From NCBI GenBank assembly GCA_963836355.1, contig CAWIJO010000007.1, forward strand, positions 558,001 to 622,000: a DNA stretch of 64,000 nt, written 5' to 3'. Origin of the DNA: Palsa-506 sp963836355 (GTDB taxonomy: Bacteria; Actinomycetota; Actinomycetes; Streptosporangiales; Streptosporangiaceae). Within the stretch, counting starts at the first letter, position 1. Each line of letters starts with the position of its first letter. The translations under genes were made by a program, and so were the position numbers. The notes below the pieces were generated by a model. The model saw nothing but the letters and a program-made list of their open reading frames with translations, was not told the DNA's origin and searched no databases. Shown here piece by piece: positions 34,985-43,602 of the stretch.

Positions 34985-37963
34985 CCAGGAAGAAGCCCAC
35001 GCTCTACAACGCCGCGCCGACTCTGGCGGCGACGGCGGGAATGAGCCGCCTGGTGCCTTGCCGTCTCGATGCTCGGTCACCACGGCTGCTAGCTGAGCCC
35101 GGGAGGCGATGTCCAGCTTGGCGAACATGTGCGCGAGATGCGTTTGCACCGTCCGGGGCGAGATATAGAGCCGGCCGCCGATCTGGGGATTGGACAGCCC
35201 TTCGGCTACCAGCGTAGCGATGGTGTGCTCGGTTGGGGTGAGGCTATGCCAGCCGGCCTGCGGCCTGGCGCGCGCTCCTCGGCGGCCGCGGCGGATCCCG
35301 GCCGCGCGCAGTACCGCCTCGGCTCGGGCCAGATCGCGCGCCGCGCCGAGCCGCTCATAGATCTCAATCGCTTGATAGCACAGCGACAGGGCCTGGTCCG
35401 TCTTACCCTGCCGCGCGAAGGCTGTCCCCGCGTCCTCGGAGGCAAGAGCGAGTTCCAGCGGCCGTGGCGCATGGGCGTAGGCGACGGCCGCGGCATGCAG
35501 GATTTCGGCGTCGTCCTCCGCCAGCCCCCGGCAGCGCAGCGCCGCGCCGGTAAGCGAGGGAACTTCCGGATTTTCGTCCGCGAGTTCCGCGACGGCGGCT
35601 GCCGCGTCCCGCGCCCGTCCCCGGTCGCCGCAGGCGAGGGCCAGACGGACGAGATCGGCCCCGAGCATCCGGTACTCCAGCGTGAGTCCCTGCTGGGCGC
35701 ACTGGTCCCAGCATCCGGCCAGCGTCGCATGCGCATCGGCGGTCTTGCCTCCGGCTTCCAGGATGAGTGCGTGGGCCCACAGCGCCCATTGCGTGCGGTA
35801 GCGGGTACCGGTTTCGGCGAGCTGGCCCATGGCCGCAGCAGCCGCTTCTTCTGCCCGGCTTAGGTCGTTGCGGTGAAGGCTGATCATGGACAACACGCTG
35901 CGGCCGAGGATGAGGCCGAAAGCCTGGCCTGTCTCGTCGGCTAGCTCGAAGCTCGCCTCGACCTCGGCGATCGCGTCATCCCACTGCCCGGCGGTGAAGC
36001 GTTCTGCGGTGCGCACCATCTGGTAACTCGGCAGGTGCCAGCCGAGCCCGAGCTGCTCGCTGATCCGCCTGTCGGTGTCGAGCGCGGACCTAGCCTCCTC
36101 GAGCCGGTCCAGCTCGACAAGAATGAAACCCCGGCCAGCGTGCAGCGGGTAACGGTGTCCCTGCCTGCCAGGGCTCTGGTCCGCTAGCCGCACCGCGTCG
36201 TCGATGATCTGGAGCGCGTCCTGGAGTCGGCCACGGAGCTCAGACACGGCGGCGAGGGAAGCCATCGCGATAGCGGTAATCAGGTGATCCCCGGCCACGG
36301 CGGCTGCGGACCTGGCCTTCTCCGCGGTGGCGGCCGAGCCATCGAGATCTCCCAGCCACCTGCGGGCAACGCTTGCCCAGCCCAGAGCGCCGGCTCGCTC
36401 TGCGCTGGTGAGCACCGCAGACTTACCCGCGCGCTCCAGCTCCTGGAGCCCGGCCTGCGGGCGCCCGCCTGCCAGCAGGGCGTGCCCGAGACAGATCCGC
36501 GCAGGCCCTTCGGCCTCCTGATCATGATCGCGGTCCAGCAGGGCACGGCAGACGTCCTCAGCAGGAGCGACGCGGCCGGCCCATATCAGGCCGCTGGCCC
36601 GCTCAGCGAGTAGCCGGTCGCGGCCCGGATCCGCCGGGTTCATCAACCGGGCCGCCCGGTCCAGGAGATCTGCGGCCGCATCTGGCGATGTCGGCGCGGC
36701 CTCCCGTGCTGCCCTGGTGAGCCATCCGATTGCCTCGGCGTCTCCCTTTCCAGCTCCGCGGGCAAATTGTTCGGCGACCTGCAGGATAGGGGCGCCTGAT
36801 GCTGCGAGCCGCTGCCCGGCTTCGCGGTGCAGCGCGCGGCAGACGCTGCCGGGGAGGTCCTCGTAGATGGCCTCGCGGATCAGGTCGTGGCGGAAGCGCA
36901 GACGGCTGCCGTCGTCTTCGATGACCTGCGTCCCGACAGCCTCCGCCAGCGCCACCGACAGCTCGATAGCGGAGCGGCCTGCCACCGCCGCCAGGTCGGT
37001 GAGCGTGAAGCTGGATCCAAGGATCGACGCAGACCGCAGTGCCTGCAACGTATCACCGGGCAGAAAGCTAATACGGCGCAAGATCGTCAGCCGCAACGAC
37101 GGCGGCAAGGCCAGTGCAGCTACCTCGGCCCGCCCGTCAGAAGTCTCGATCGCACCCTCCTGGGCGAGCGCCCCCAGCAGCTCGGTCACGAACAGCGGAT
37201 TGCCCGCCGCCCCTGAAATCCCTGCCAGCAGCAGCTGTCCCGGCACCGCGGCGACCGCTTCGGCCACTAGCTCCTTGACGGCCTGACGGGAGAGGCCGTG
37301 CAAGTGGAGATGCCGGCCCCCGGCGGCCTCCAGTGCAGCTGCCAGCCGGTCCAGCTCCGCCGCTCGCGAGGACGGCCGGAAGCACCCGATGAGGGCTACC
37401 GGGAGATCGGTCAGGCGGCGGCTCAGCGCGGCCAGTGTCAGCAGGCTGGACGGATCAGCCCATTGCAGGTCATCCACGCCGACCACCAGCGGCCCGGCCA
37501 GCGCGAGTTCCTCCGCCAGGTCAACGAAAGCATCTACCGCACGGAACCGCAGCCCCGGGTCGCTGGTCACCGTGATCGGGCCCCGCTGCCCGCCGCCCCC
37601 GACCGATAGCAGCCCTCCGATCGCCGCCCGCCGCGGATCCGGCGACGAGACCGCGCACCCGAATGCGCCGGCCACCACACCGAACGGCCGGGTCTGCTCC
37701 AGCTCCCCGGCCCGGCCCGCCGCCACCTGCATCCCCCGGCCGCGCGCGTCCTCCAGTGCGTCATCCAGCAGGCGCGTCTTGCCGATCCCGGGCTCGCCCT
37801 CGATCAGCACGGCCGCCGGCCGGCCCGACGCGACCCGGTCCATGGCCTCGCCCAGCGCGGCGACCTCGGCCGCGCGACCGCGGATACTAGGGAGCGGAGC
37901 CACCGTGCCCATGACCCGGATGCTACTGCCCGGCCGGTGGCCAGCCGCGACCCCGGTCACCAC
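34928..37963 (-). CDS. Large ATP-binding LuxR-family (LAL) transcriptional regulator
   Basis: 1011 residues. IRGRAAEV and P-loop EGEPGIGKTR lie near residues 30-65, Walker B VVGVDDLQWADPS near 175, a TPR-rich central region follows, and a LuxR helix-turn-helix near the end (LTPTEHTIATLVAEGLSN, PRTVQTHLAHMFAKL). LAL regulators activate catabolic or secondary-metabolite genes in response to unknown ligands and ATP. It is colinear and highly similar to the frameshifted gene at 6307-9412, in opposite orientation. The last ~35 residues (after TEHRDGK) look like read-through into the MBL gene's antisense. Confidence 0.92.
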   Translation of the reverse strand: MVTGVAAGHRPGSSIRVMGTVAPLPSIRGRAAEVAALGEAMDRVASGRPAAVLIEGEPGIGKTRLLDDALEDARGRGMQVAAGRAGELEQTRPFGVVAGAFGCAVSSPDPRRAAIGGLLSVGGGGQRGPITVTSDPGLRFRAVDAFVDLAEELALAGPLVVGVDDLQWADPSSLLTLAALSRRLTDLPVALIGCFRPSSRAAELDRLAAALEAAGGRHLHLHGLSRQAVKELVAEAVAAVPGQLLLAGISGAAGNPLFVTELLGALAQEGAIETSDGRAEVAALALPPSLRLTILRRISFLPGDTLQALRSASILGSSFTLTDLAAVAGRSAIELSVALAEAVGTQVIEDDGSRLRFRHDLIREAIYEDLPGSVCRALHREAGQRLAASGAPILQVAEQFARGAGKGDAEAIGWLTRAAREAAPTSPDAAADLLDRAARLMNPADPGRDRLLAERASGLIWAGRVAPAEDVCRALLDRDHDQEAEGPARICLGHALLAGGRPQAGLQELERAGKSAVLTSAERAGALGWASVARRWLGDLDGSAATAEKARSAAAVAGDHLITAIAMASLAAVSELRGRLQDALQIIDDAVRLADQSPGRQGHRYPLHAGRGFILVELDRLEEARSALDTDRRISEQLGLGWHLPSYQMVRTAERFTAGQWDDAIAEVEASFELADETGQAFGLILGRSVLSMISLHRNDLSRAEEAAAAAMGQLAETGTRYRTQWALWAHALILEAGGKTADAHATLAGCWDQCAQQGLTLEYRMLGADLVRLALACGDRGRARDAAAAVAELADENPEVPSLTGAALRCRGLAEDDAEILHAAAVAYAHAPRPLELALASEDAGTAFARQGKTDQALSLCYQAIEIYERLGAARDLARAEAVLRAAGIRRGRRGARARPQAGWHSLTPTEHTIATLVAEGLSNPQIGGRLYISPRTVQTHLAHMFAKLDIASRAQLAAVVTEHRDGKAPGGSFPPSPPESARRCRAWASSWSKTIGVPGELRARRGEPE

Positions 37964-38134
37964 TCGCCGGGTGCGCTAGAGCCAGCCGCCCCGGTCACCT
38001 CATACCGGCCGCACCGGGCAGGCCCCTGATCCGCGGCAGCATCGGCCGGCTGGCGGATGTCTCAGCTGCCGCTGACGCCGGATGCTGAGAGTAGCGCTCC
38101 AGCACGGTCTTCTCTGAACGACAGGAGCATTTCT

Positions 38135-38218
38135 ATGCCCGTTCCCGGTCTGGCATCTCGCGGGCTGGCCGACCGCTGCCTCGACGAGTCCATGGAGGTT
38201 CGATGCGTACGGAAGTGA
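38135..38218 (+). CDS. Candidate 27-residue leader peptide of the ABC exporter operon
   Basis: ATG 38135 has AGGAG (38123-38127) at a 7-bp distance. The peptide starts MPVPGLASRGLADRCL and its stop (38216-38218) lies inside the ATPase gene, 16 bases past that gene's ATG at 38203. Overlap of a good upstream start with the main start is typical of translational coupling or attenuation. There is no homology evidence. Confidence 0.4.
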   Translation: MPVPGLASRGLADRCLDESMEVRCVRK

Positions 38219-39222
38219 CAATGGCAGCCTCTGCATCCCCCGCGTCGGCAGGATCGCGGATGTCTCCCGCGGTCGTCGTCGCGGGCCTGCGCAAGGGTTA
38301 CGGCGCGGTGCAGGCCGTCCAAGAGGTGAGCTTCACCGTTGAGCACGGGGAGATCTTCGCGCTGCTGGGCCCGAACGGTGCAGGCAAGACGACCACGCTG
38401 GAGATCCTGGAGGGATTCCGCACCCGGGATGCCGGACGGGTCGAGGTGCTCGGCTACGATCCCGGCGCCCGGGCCTCCGGGCGGGCGCTGCGGGAGCGGA
38501 TCGGGCTGGTCTTGCAGGACATCGCGGTCGAGCCCTACCTGACGGTCCGCGAGACAGTGGCCCGCAACGCCGGCTATTACCCGGCGCCGCGGGACGCCGG
38601 CGAGGTGCTTGGGCTGGTCGGCTTGGCCGGGCAGGAGCGCAAGAAGGTCCGGAGCCTCTCCGGCGGCCAGAAACGCCGCCTGGACTTGGCGTTGGGCCTG
38701 ATCGGCAGCCCGGAACTGCTGTTTCTCGACGAGCCGACGACGGGGTTCGACCCGAGCGCGCGCCGGGACACCTGGCAGATCATCCGCAGTCTGCGCAGCG
38801 CGGGCGCAACCATCGTGCTCACCACGCACTACATGGACGAGGCCCAGGCGCTGGCCGACCGGGTAGCGGTGATCTCCGACGGCCAGATCGTAGCCGAGGG
38901 GACGCCGTCGGCCATCGGCGGGCGGGACACCGCCCGGACGCGGATCCGCTTTGCCCGGCCCGACGGATACGCGGCGGCCGATCTGCCGCTCGACGCCACG
39001 GTAGGCGAGGGCATGATCACCGTGGAGACCGCAGCGCCCACCGAGGCGCTGCACCAGCTGACCGGCTGGGCGCTTCGGCGTGGCCTGATGCTCGACGCGC
39101 TCACAGTGGACCGGCCGAGCCTGGAGGACGTCTACCTGCGACTGACCGATCATCGCGCGCTGGAACCCGCGGCGCTGGAACCCGCGGCGCTGGAACCCGC
39201 GATGGAAAGGAGCGTGCGGTGA
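38203..39222 (+). CDS. ABC-2 exporter ATP-binding protein (DrrA-like)
   Basis: 339 residues. Walker A GPNGAGKTT near residue 57, signature LSGGQKRRLDLALG, Walker B LLFLDEPTTGFD, and H-loop TTHYMDEA. The C-terminal extension typical of drug-export ATPases (LTVDRPSLEDVYLRLTDHRA) ends in a triplicated ALEPA. It drives the membrane protein encoded immediately downstream (GTGA overlap). Together they form a two-gene export pump for an unknown lipid, antibiotic or other hydrophobic substrate. Confidence 0.93.
   Translation: MRTEVTMAASASPASAGSRMSPAVVVAGLRKGYGAVQAVQEVSFTVEHGEIFALLGPNGAGKTTTLEILEGFRTRDAGRVEVLGYDPGARASGRALRERIGLVLQDIAVEPYLTVRETVARNAGYYPAPRDAGEVLGLVGLAGQERKKVRSLSGGQKRRLDLALGLIGSPELLFLDEPTTGFDPSARRDTWQIIRSLRSAGATIVLTTHYMDEAQALADRVAVISDGQIVAEGTPSAIGGRDTARTRIRFARPDGYAAADLPLDATVGEGMITVETAAPTEALHQLTGWALRRGLMLDALTVDRPSLEDVYLRLTDHRALEPAALEPAALEPAMERSVR
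39157..39201 (+). repeat. 15-bp in-frame tandem triplication at the end of the ABC ATPase gene
   Basis: GCGCTGGAACCCGCG occurs three times without mismatch (39157-39171, 39172-39186, 39187-39201), encoding (ALEPA)x3 six codons before the stop. Confidence 0.95.
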
Positions 39223-40001
39223 GCACCGCCACCCACCAGGCCCGGTATGGTGATCTCGCCCTGCTGTGGCACCAGATCCGCTACGAGCAGCTATCGTTCT
39301 GGCGCAACCCGCAAAGCGCGTTCTTCACGTTCCTCTTCCCGGTCGTGATCATCGTGATCTTCGGCGCGCTGTTCGGCGGCGGCCCAGGGAGCTCGTACTT
39401 CTACGGCCTGTCGGCCCTGCAGTACTACGTGCCGACGATCGCCGCGGTATCGGTCCTGGGCTCCTGTTATAGCCAACTGGCGGTCGTGCTCGCGATGCGG
39501 CGCCAGGACGGGACCCTCAAGCGGGTGCGGGCGACTCCGCTGCCCGCATGGACATACTTCCTGGGGCTGTTGGCACACTGCGTGCTGGTCAGCGTCGTGG
39601 ATGTCGCGCTCATCGTCGGCGTCGGCCACCTGTTCGGCGTGCCGTTCCCGACTCACTGGCTGGCGATCGCGGTGACGCTCGTGCTGGGCGCAGCCAGTTT
39701 CTGCGCGCTGGGCGTCGCGGTGGCCTCGCTGATCCGCAATTCTGAAGCGGCGCCAGCGGTGGTTCAGCTCGTCCTGTTCCCGCTGGTGTTCATCTCCGGC
39801 ACGTACATGCCGATCCACTCCGACGTGCTCAACCGCATCTCCGGTGCCCTGCCGGTGCGGCCGTTCAACCAGTCCCTGCTCGGCCCCTTCACCCAGCACA
39901 CCGGATTGGACTGGAAAAACCTCGGCGTGCTGCTCGCCTGGGGCGCGGCCGGGGCCCTCATCGCCATCCGCCGGTTCCGTTGGGTCCCCCGGCCCGAATG
40001 A
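39219..40001 (+). CDS. ABC-2-type permease (DrrB-like)
   Basis: 260 residues with six hydrophobic helices. ABC-2 features: FWRNPQSAFFTFLFPVVIIV at TM1, RRQDGTLKRVRATPLPAWTY in the first cytosolic loop, and VQLVLFPLVFISGTYMPIHS in TM5. GTG 39219 overlaps the ATPase stop, so expression is coupled. It forms the channel for the exporter with the upstream ATPase. Confidence 0.92.
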   Translation: MSTATHQARYGDLALLWHQIRYEQLSFWRNPQSAFFTFLFPVVIIVIFGALFGGGPGSSYFYGLSALQYYVPTIAAVSVLGSCYSQLAVVLAMRRQDGTLKRVRATPLPAWTYFLGLLAHCVLVSVVDVALIVGVGHLFGVPFPTHWLAIAVTLVLGAASFCALGVAVASLIRNSEAAPAVVQLVLFPLVFISGTYMPIHSDVLNRISGALPVRPFNQSLLGPFTQHTGLDWKNLGVLLAWGAAGALIAIRRFRWVPRPE

Positions 40002-40057
40002 TCGCCAGCGCTGGCCGAGGAGACCTGGCCGAGATGACAAGGACGACCTCACCGCCA

Positions 40058-40296
40058 GGACGTTGCACCCCGTCGTCTCGTACTCCCCGGCGTCCACGGG
40101 CACCACCTGGACTCCCCGCTCGGCGAGCGTCTGCATCAGCGCGACCGGCGCCAGCGGCGGGTGGCCGACGGCAAGGTCGCCGTCCACCGGCGAGATCAGC
40201 GACATCAGATGCAGCACGTGCCCTGACCCGCGGTCGTGCGGCAGGTCGACTGACTCCAGGCTGGCGCCCTCGACCGAGAGGATCTGCGCGATCTGA
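40058..40296 (-). pseudogene. Amidinotransferase/dimethylargininase-type enzyme, C-terminal remnant
   Basis: The minus-strand frame reads LHLMSLISPVDGDLAVGHPP, LAPVALMQTLAERGVQVV and GCNVLAVRS. This is the C-terminal part of a pentein-fold amidinohydrolase/amidinotransferase with the catalytic Cys in GCNVLAV. The start, guanidine-binding half and the end are absent. The preceding and following bases are unrelated or shifted. Confidence 0.72.
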
Positions 40297-40474
40297 CTCC
40301 ACTCCGCCGTTCAGTTCACGACTTGCCCTCACCAAAGCACTCCTCATCCCGGTTGTCATGCCTTCCAGGATCCGGCACCAGAAGCGCAGGCCGGGAGCCA
40401 CCGGGTTGGTCCGGAGCGCTGCTGAGTACCGCAAGATGAGGAACGCAGCCGAGCATCGCGCGCCGTCGCCTACG

Positions 40475-41455
40475 TCACGCGCCGCGCTCGCACGGCGCTC
40501 GCCGACAACACCAGCTGGCTTTCACGTTCATGAGCAGGTCCCGGAACTTGCCGGGTTCCTCAAGGTGAGGTGTGTGCGCCGAGCTATCGAACCACACCAG
40601 CTGCTTGCCCGGTGCCGTCAGGGAGTCGTAGAACCGCTGGGCCGCTTCGCCGGGGGCCACCTGATCACGGCGACCCTGCGCCATGACAATGGGCACGTCG
40701 AGGCGGGGCATGGTGCGAACCAGATCCGTGGTGGCTAGTTCGGGCAGCAGCGCGGCCCGTGCTGCGGTGATCCCGCGAACGGTGCGGATGATGTCTGCAG
40801 CCGAGTAGTCGGGCGAGCGGACCAAACTCACGATCAGCGCGCGGAGCAGGCTGCTGTAGTTCGCGTTGGTCGCTACGCCCCCGAAGTTGGCCGTCCAGCG
40901 GACCCGGGTGCTGAACTGCTTCACGTCTAGGTGCGGGGGCGGCCCGATGGCCTCCAGCTGCCGGGTTGCGCGTCGGTTGCCGCGTTGCCGCGCGGTGCCG
41001 AGCACGAAGCGGTAGGTGTTGTTTTCGGCCGCCGGCATGTCGATGTCCATGCCTGCCGTTACCAATGCCGCCACGAGGTCCGGGCGCTGCACCGCAGCCT
41101 GCGCTGCGAACGTCCCGCCGAAGGAGAACCCGGTGACGAATGTCTTGCTGCCGAATCGGCCGCGAAGCAGTTCCAGCAGCGACACCGTGTCGCCGACCAT
41201 CCGCGCCACGGTGATGTCGGATCGGTTCGAGTTCTTGCGTAGCGACAGGCCGGTGCCCCGCTGGTCCCAGTAGACAACCGTGAAGGCCTTTTCCAGCCCG
41301 AGAAGATACTCCAAGCGCTGCGCTTCATTGATCATCGGCATCCCGGGACCCTGCTGCATCAGCAGGAGCACCGGGTTGGACGCGTCCGCCCCGCGAACAC
41401 GGATCCACTGTGTGATGCCGCCGAGCTGGACTGCCTCAAGCGTATCGATCGCCAT
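40475..41455 (-). CDS. Alpha/beta hydrolase (proline iminopeptidase-like)
   Basis: About 326 residues from ATG 41455 with GGGAG upstream; the longer open frame to 41524 has no family support. VLLLMQQGPGMPM replaces the usual HGGPG oxyanion loop, and YWDQRGTGLS, the nucleophile elbow GFSFGG, and HTPHLEEP with the catalytic His follow. In S33 peptidases the first motif is HGGPG; here it is QQGPG, so substrate preference may differ. The gene stands alone between remnants. Confidence 0.83.
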   Translation of the reverse strand: MAIDTLEAVQLGGITQWIRVRGADASNPVLLLMQQGPGMPMINEAQRLEYLLGLEKAFTVVYWDQRGTGLSLRKNSNRSDITVARMVGDTVSLLELLRGRFGSKTFVTGFSFGGTFAAQAAVQRPDLVAALVTAGMDIDMPAAENNTYRFVLGTARQRGNRRATRQLEAIGPPPHLDVKQFSTRVRWTANFGGVATNANYSSLLRALIVSLVRSPDYSAADIIRTVRGITAARAALLPELATTDLVRTMPRLDVPIVMAQGRRDQVAPGEAAQRFYDSLTAPGKQLVWFDSSAHTPHLEEPGKFRDLLMNVKASWCCRRAPCERGA

Positions 41456-41614
41456 CTTTGCTCCCTCTCTGTGTATGCCTTGCGACGTGGGATGTTCGCG
41501 CCGGGTAAGCCACCGAAGTCTCACGTCTGGCTGGTCATGCCCGGCGAGAAATGTGGCGCCAGATTGCCGATGCCGCGGTCGGCTGCGGGCTCCAGGCGCA
41601 GGAAGCGTCGCGAC

Positions 41615-42199
41615 TCACCCATGGGGTTCCCTTCGCAGAGCAGCGAACGCGGCGTCCTCGATCACCTGGTCGTGCTTCGACTCGGCGATCAGGTCAAGCG
41701 CACCAGGCGCGGCGAGGCTGGCCAGGATGATCGGCCGTAGGACGCAGCCCAGGAAGATGGCGGCCAGCAGGTTAGGCTGGCCGGCCCGCAGCTCCTGGCT
41801 GCGCTGCCCGGCCGCGATGGCGCGTTCGAGGATCTCGATCGGGTACCGGGTGCCGGCCGGCAGGTTCGGCAGGAACGCGGGCATGCGCAGCAGGGCGAAG
41901 GTGAACGCCGCCGGTTCGGCCCGGTAGACGGCGAGTGTGATCCGGACCGCCCGGCGCAGCCGCTCCTCGGTGGTGCCCGCCGAGGTGGTTTCCTGGAGTT
42001 GTGCCGCGTAGCGGCCGAAGTGGTCCGCGTACAGTTCCTGGGCCAATGCCTGCATCGACGGGTAGTGCCGGTACAGCGCGGATTCGGACACGTCCGCCCG
42101 GTCGGCGACGTGGCGTACCCGAGTGGCGTCGTAGCCCAGCTCGGCGAAGCAGTCCAGCGCTGCCCGGAGGATCTTCTCTTTCTGGCTAGGCCTCGGCAA
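41615..42199 (-). CDS. TetR-family transcriptional regulator
   Basis: About 194 residues. The TTG at 42199 overlaps the end of the upstream reductase gene. Helix-turn-helix: ILRAALDCFAELGYDATRV, then VADRADVSESALYRHYPSM. The helical ligand domain follows. It appears co-transcribed with the reductase, and a TetR-type dyad lies over that gene's start, so it probably represses its own operon. Confidence 0.85.
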   Translation of the reverse strand: MPRPSQKEKILRAALDCFAELGYDATRVRHVADRADVSESALYRHYPSMQALAQELYADHFGRYAAQLQETTSAGTTEERLRRAVRITLAVYRAEPAAFTFALLRMPAFLPNLPAGTRYPIEILERAIAAGQRSQELRAGQPNLLAAIFLGCVLRPIILASLAAPGALDLIAESKHDQVIEDAAFAALRREPHG

Positions 42200-43213
42200 G
42201 CAATTCACCGCCCGCTTCGAAGGACAGCCCGGGGCCGAATGCCCGGGCCACCGTGGTCGCGCCGAGCGCGCCGGTCCGTAGCGTGGCCTCGACAGCAAGG
42301 ATCGCCGCACGGGCCGTGTACGCGTAGCCTTCGCCCGTTCGGGCCCACGCCTGCGCCGTCCGGCCGTCTGCGGCTGTCGCCCGCGCCCAGAGATAACTGT
42401 TCACTGCGGCCGATGCCTTGGTCGCGGATGGCTTGGCCCGCCGGGGCAGTTTGCCGGCCGCGCGGGCCAGGACGGGCAGCGCCGGCATCGCGAGCCTGGC
42501 GCCCACCGGTGGCATCGGGACCGGGAAGGACACGGCGATGTCTGGGATACCGGTTGTGTGTCCAGTCACGACGAGGTCGCCGGTGGGCACCGGCACGAGG
42601 GTACGGTCGCCGATCGGCGTGCTCTGCCGGCGGATTCCGCGCCGAGCCGGCTGCGCACCAGCCGACCGTCGCGCCTGATCCGTCCGCCGCTGGCCAGCGC
42701 CTGCATTGTGCTTTCCTTTGCCCCGGCGCTGGACCCGTCGGTGCCGAGCAGGATGGCCAGGTCGAGCCGGATCGCCTCCGGCACCTGGTCCGCCACGTAC
42801 CGGGCCAGCCCGTCGCTGGCCACCGTCCCGAAGCCGACAGCCGGCAGTACGGTAATGCCTCGCTGGCGAGCCTCGTTATCGGCGGCCAGCACGTCAACGG
42901 CGACCGGGATCTCGTTGGCGATGTCGAGGTAGTGGACCCCGGCGTCCAGGCATGCCCGCAGCACTGGCGGCGCAGTGGCGCCGAACGGGCCGGCTGCCAG
43001 CAGTACCAGGCGGGCGTCGCCGATGACCCGGGCCAGATCGGTCGCCGGCCCGGCGGCCCAGGTCAGGTCGAGCCGCTCGGCCAGGCGACGGAGCCGGTCC
43101 GGGTCACGGCCGGCCAGCACGGGGCGGTGCCCCCTGGCGACCGCCTCCTCGGCAATCAGTGTTCCGGTTCGCCCGGTTGCCCCGTACAGGAGCCAAGGTT
43201 CATAAGTGAACAT
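42186..43213 (-). pseudogene. Saccharopine dehydrogenase-like NAD(P)-binding reductase, one frameshift
   Basis: ATG 43213 gives MFTYEPWLLYGATGRTGTLI, a Rossmann start, then VLLAAGPFGATAPPVLRACL and VHYLDIANE, typical of trans-acting enoyl reductase/saccharopine dehydrogenase-like proteins. After SRLGAES a missing base near 42628-42640 shifts the frame; TPIGDRTLVPVPTGDLVVTG and the C-terminus follow in the new frame to TAG at 42186. It precedes and overlaps the TetR gene. There is no ribosome binding site before ATG, suggesting a leaderless transcript. Confidence 0.82.
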
Positions 43214-43219
43214 TCACTT
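43204..43219. promoter_or_regulatory. TetR-type operator overlapping the reductase start codon
   Basis: AAGTGAA-CA-TTCACTT is a perfect 7-bp dyad with a 2-bp centre, the usual form of a TetR-family site. The ATG of the leftward reductase gene (43213-43211) falls inside it. Binding would block transcription initiation of a leaderless mRNA. Confidence 0.75.
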
Positions 43220-43260
43220 ACTTTAACCCTTGCGGGTCAAAGATGCAAGCACGCGTAACC

Positions 43261-43410
43261 GTCAAGCACCGCGTAGCGACACCGGTGAACTGGAAGCAGG
43301 GGGATGACGTGATCATCGCCGGGTCGGTCTCTAACGAGGAGGCCAGGCAGATCTTCAGTGACTGGAAGGAGCCCAAGCCCTACATCCGCATCGTGCCTCA
43401 GCCGAACTGA
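43261..43410 (+). pseudogene. Peroxiredoxin (1-Cys/Prx6-like), C-terminal remnant
   Basis: The frame reads VATPVNWKQGDDVIIAGSVS and EPKPYIRIVPQPN followed by a native-type stop, the conserved C-terminal arm of Prx6-type peroxiredoxins. The catalytic domain is absent. About 49 of ~210 residues remain. Confidence 0.78.
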
Positions 43411-43602
43411 GTGACATCAGACGTGATGCCCGGTCTGATCGTGTTAGACGTCCGAGGATCGGGCGAGCAGGCCGGGGGCCACATTGGCCCGGGTGGGCTT
43501 GCCCGTCCTATCGGCAGGGCCGTGCTAGGACGTCACCACCTGCGAGAATGCGACTGGGCTCGGCCGCGGTTCGCGGGTCAGGTGGCTGAGCTGCGGTGGC
43601 GT

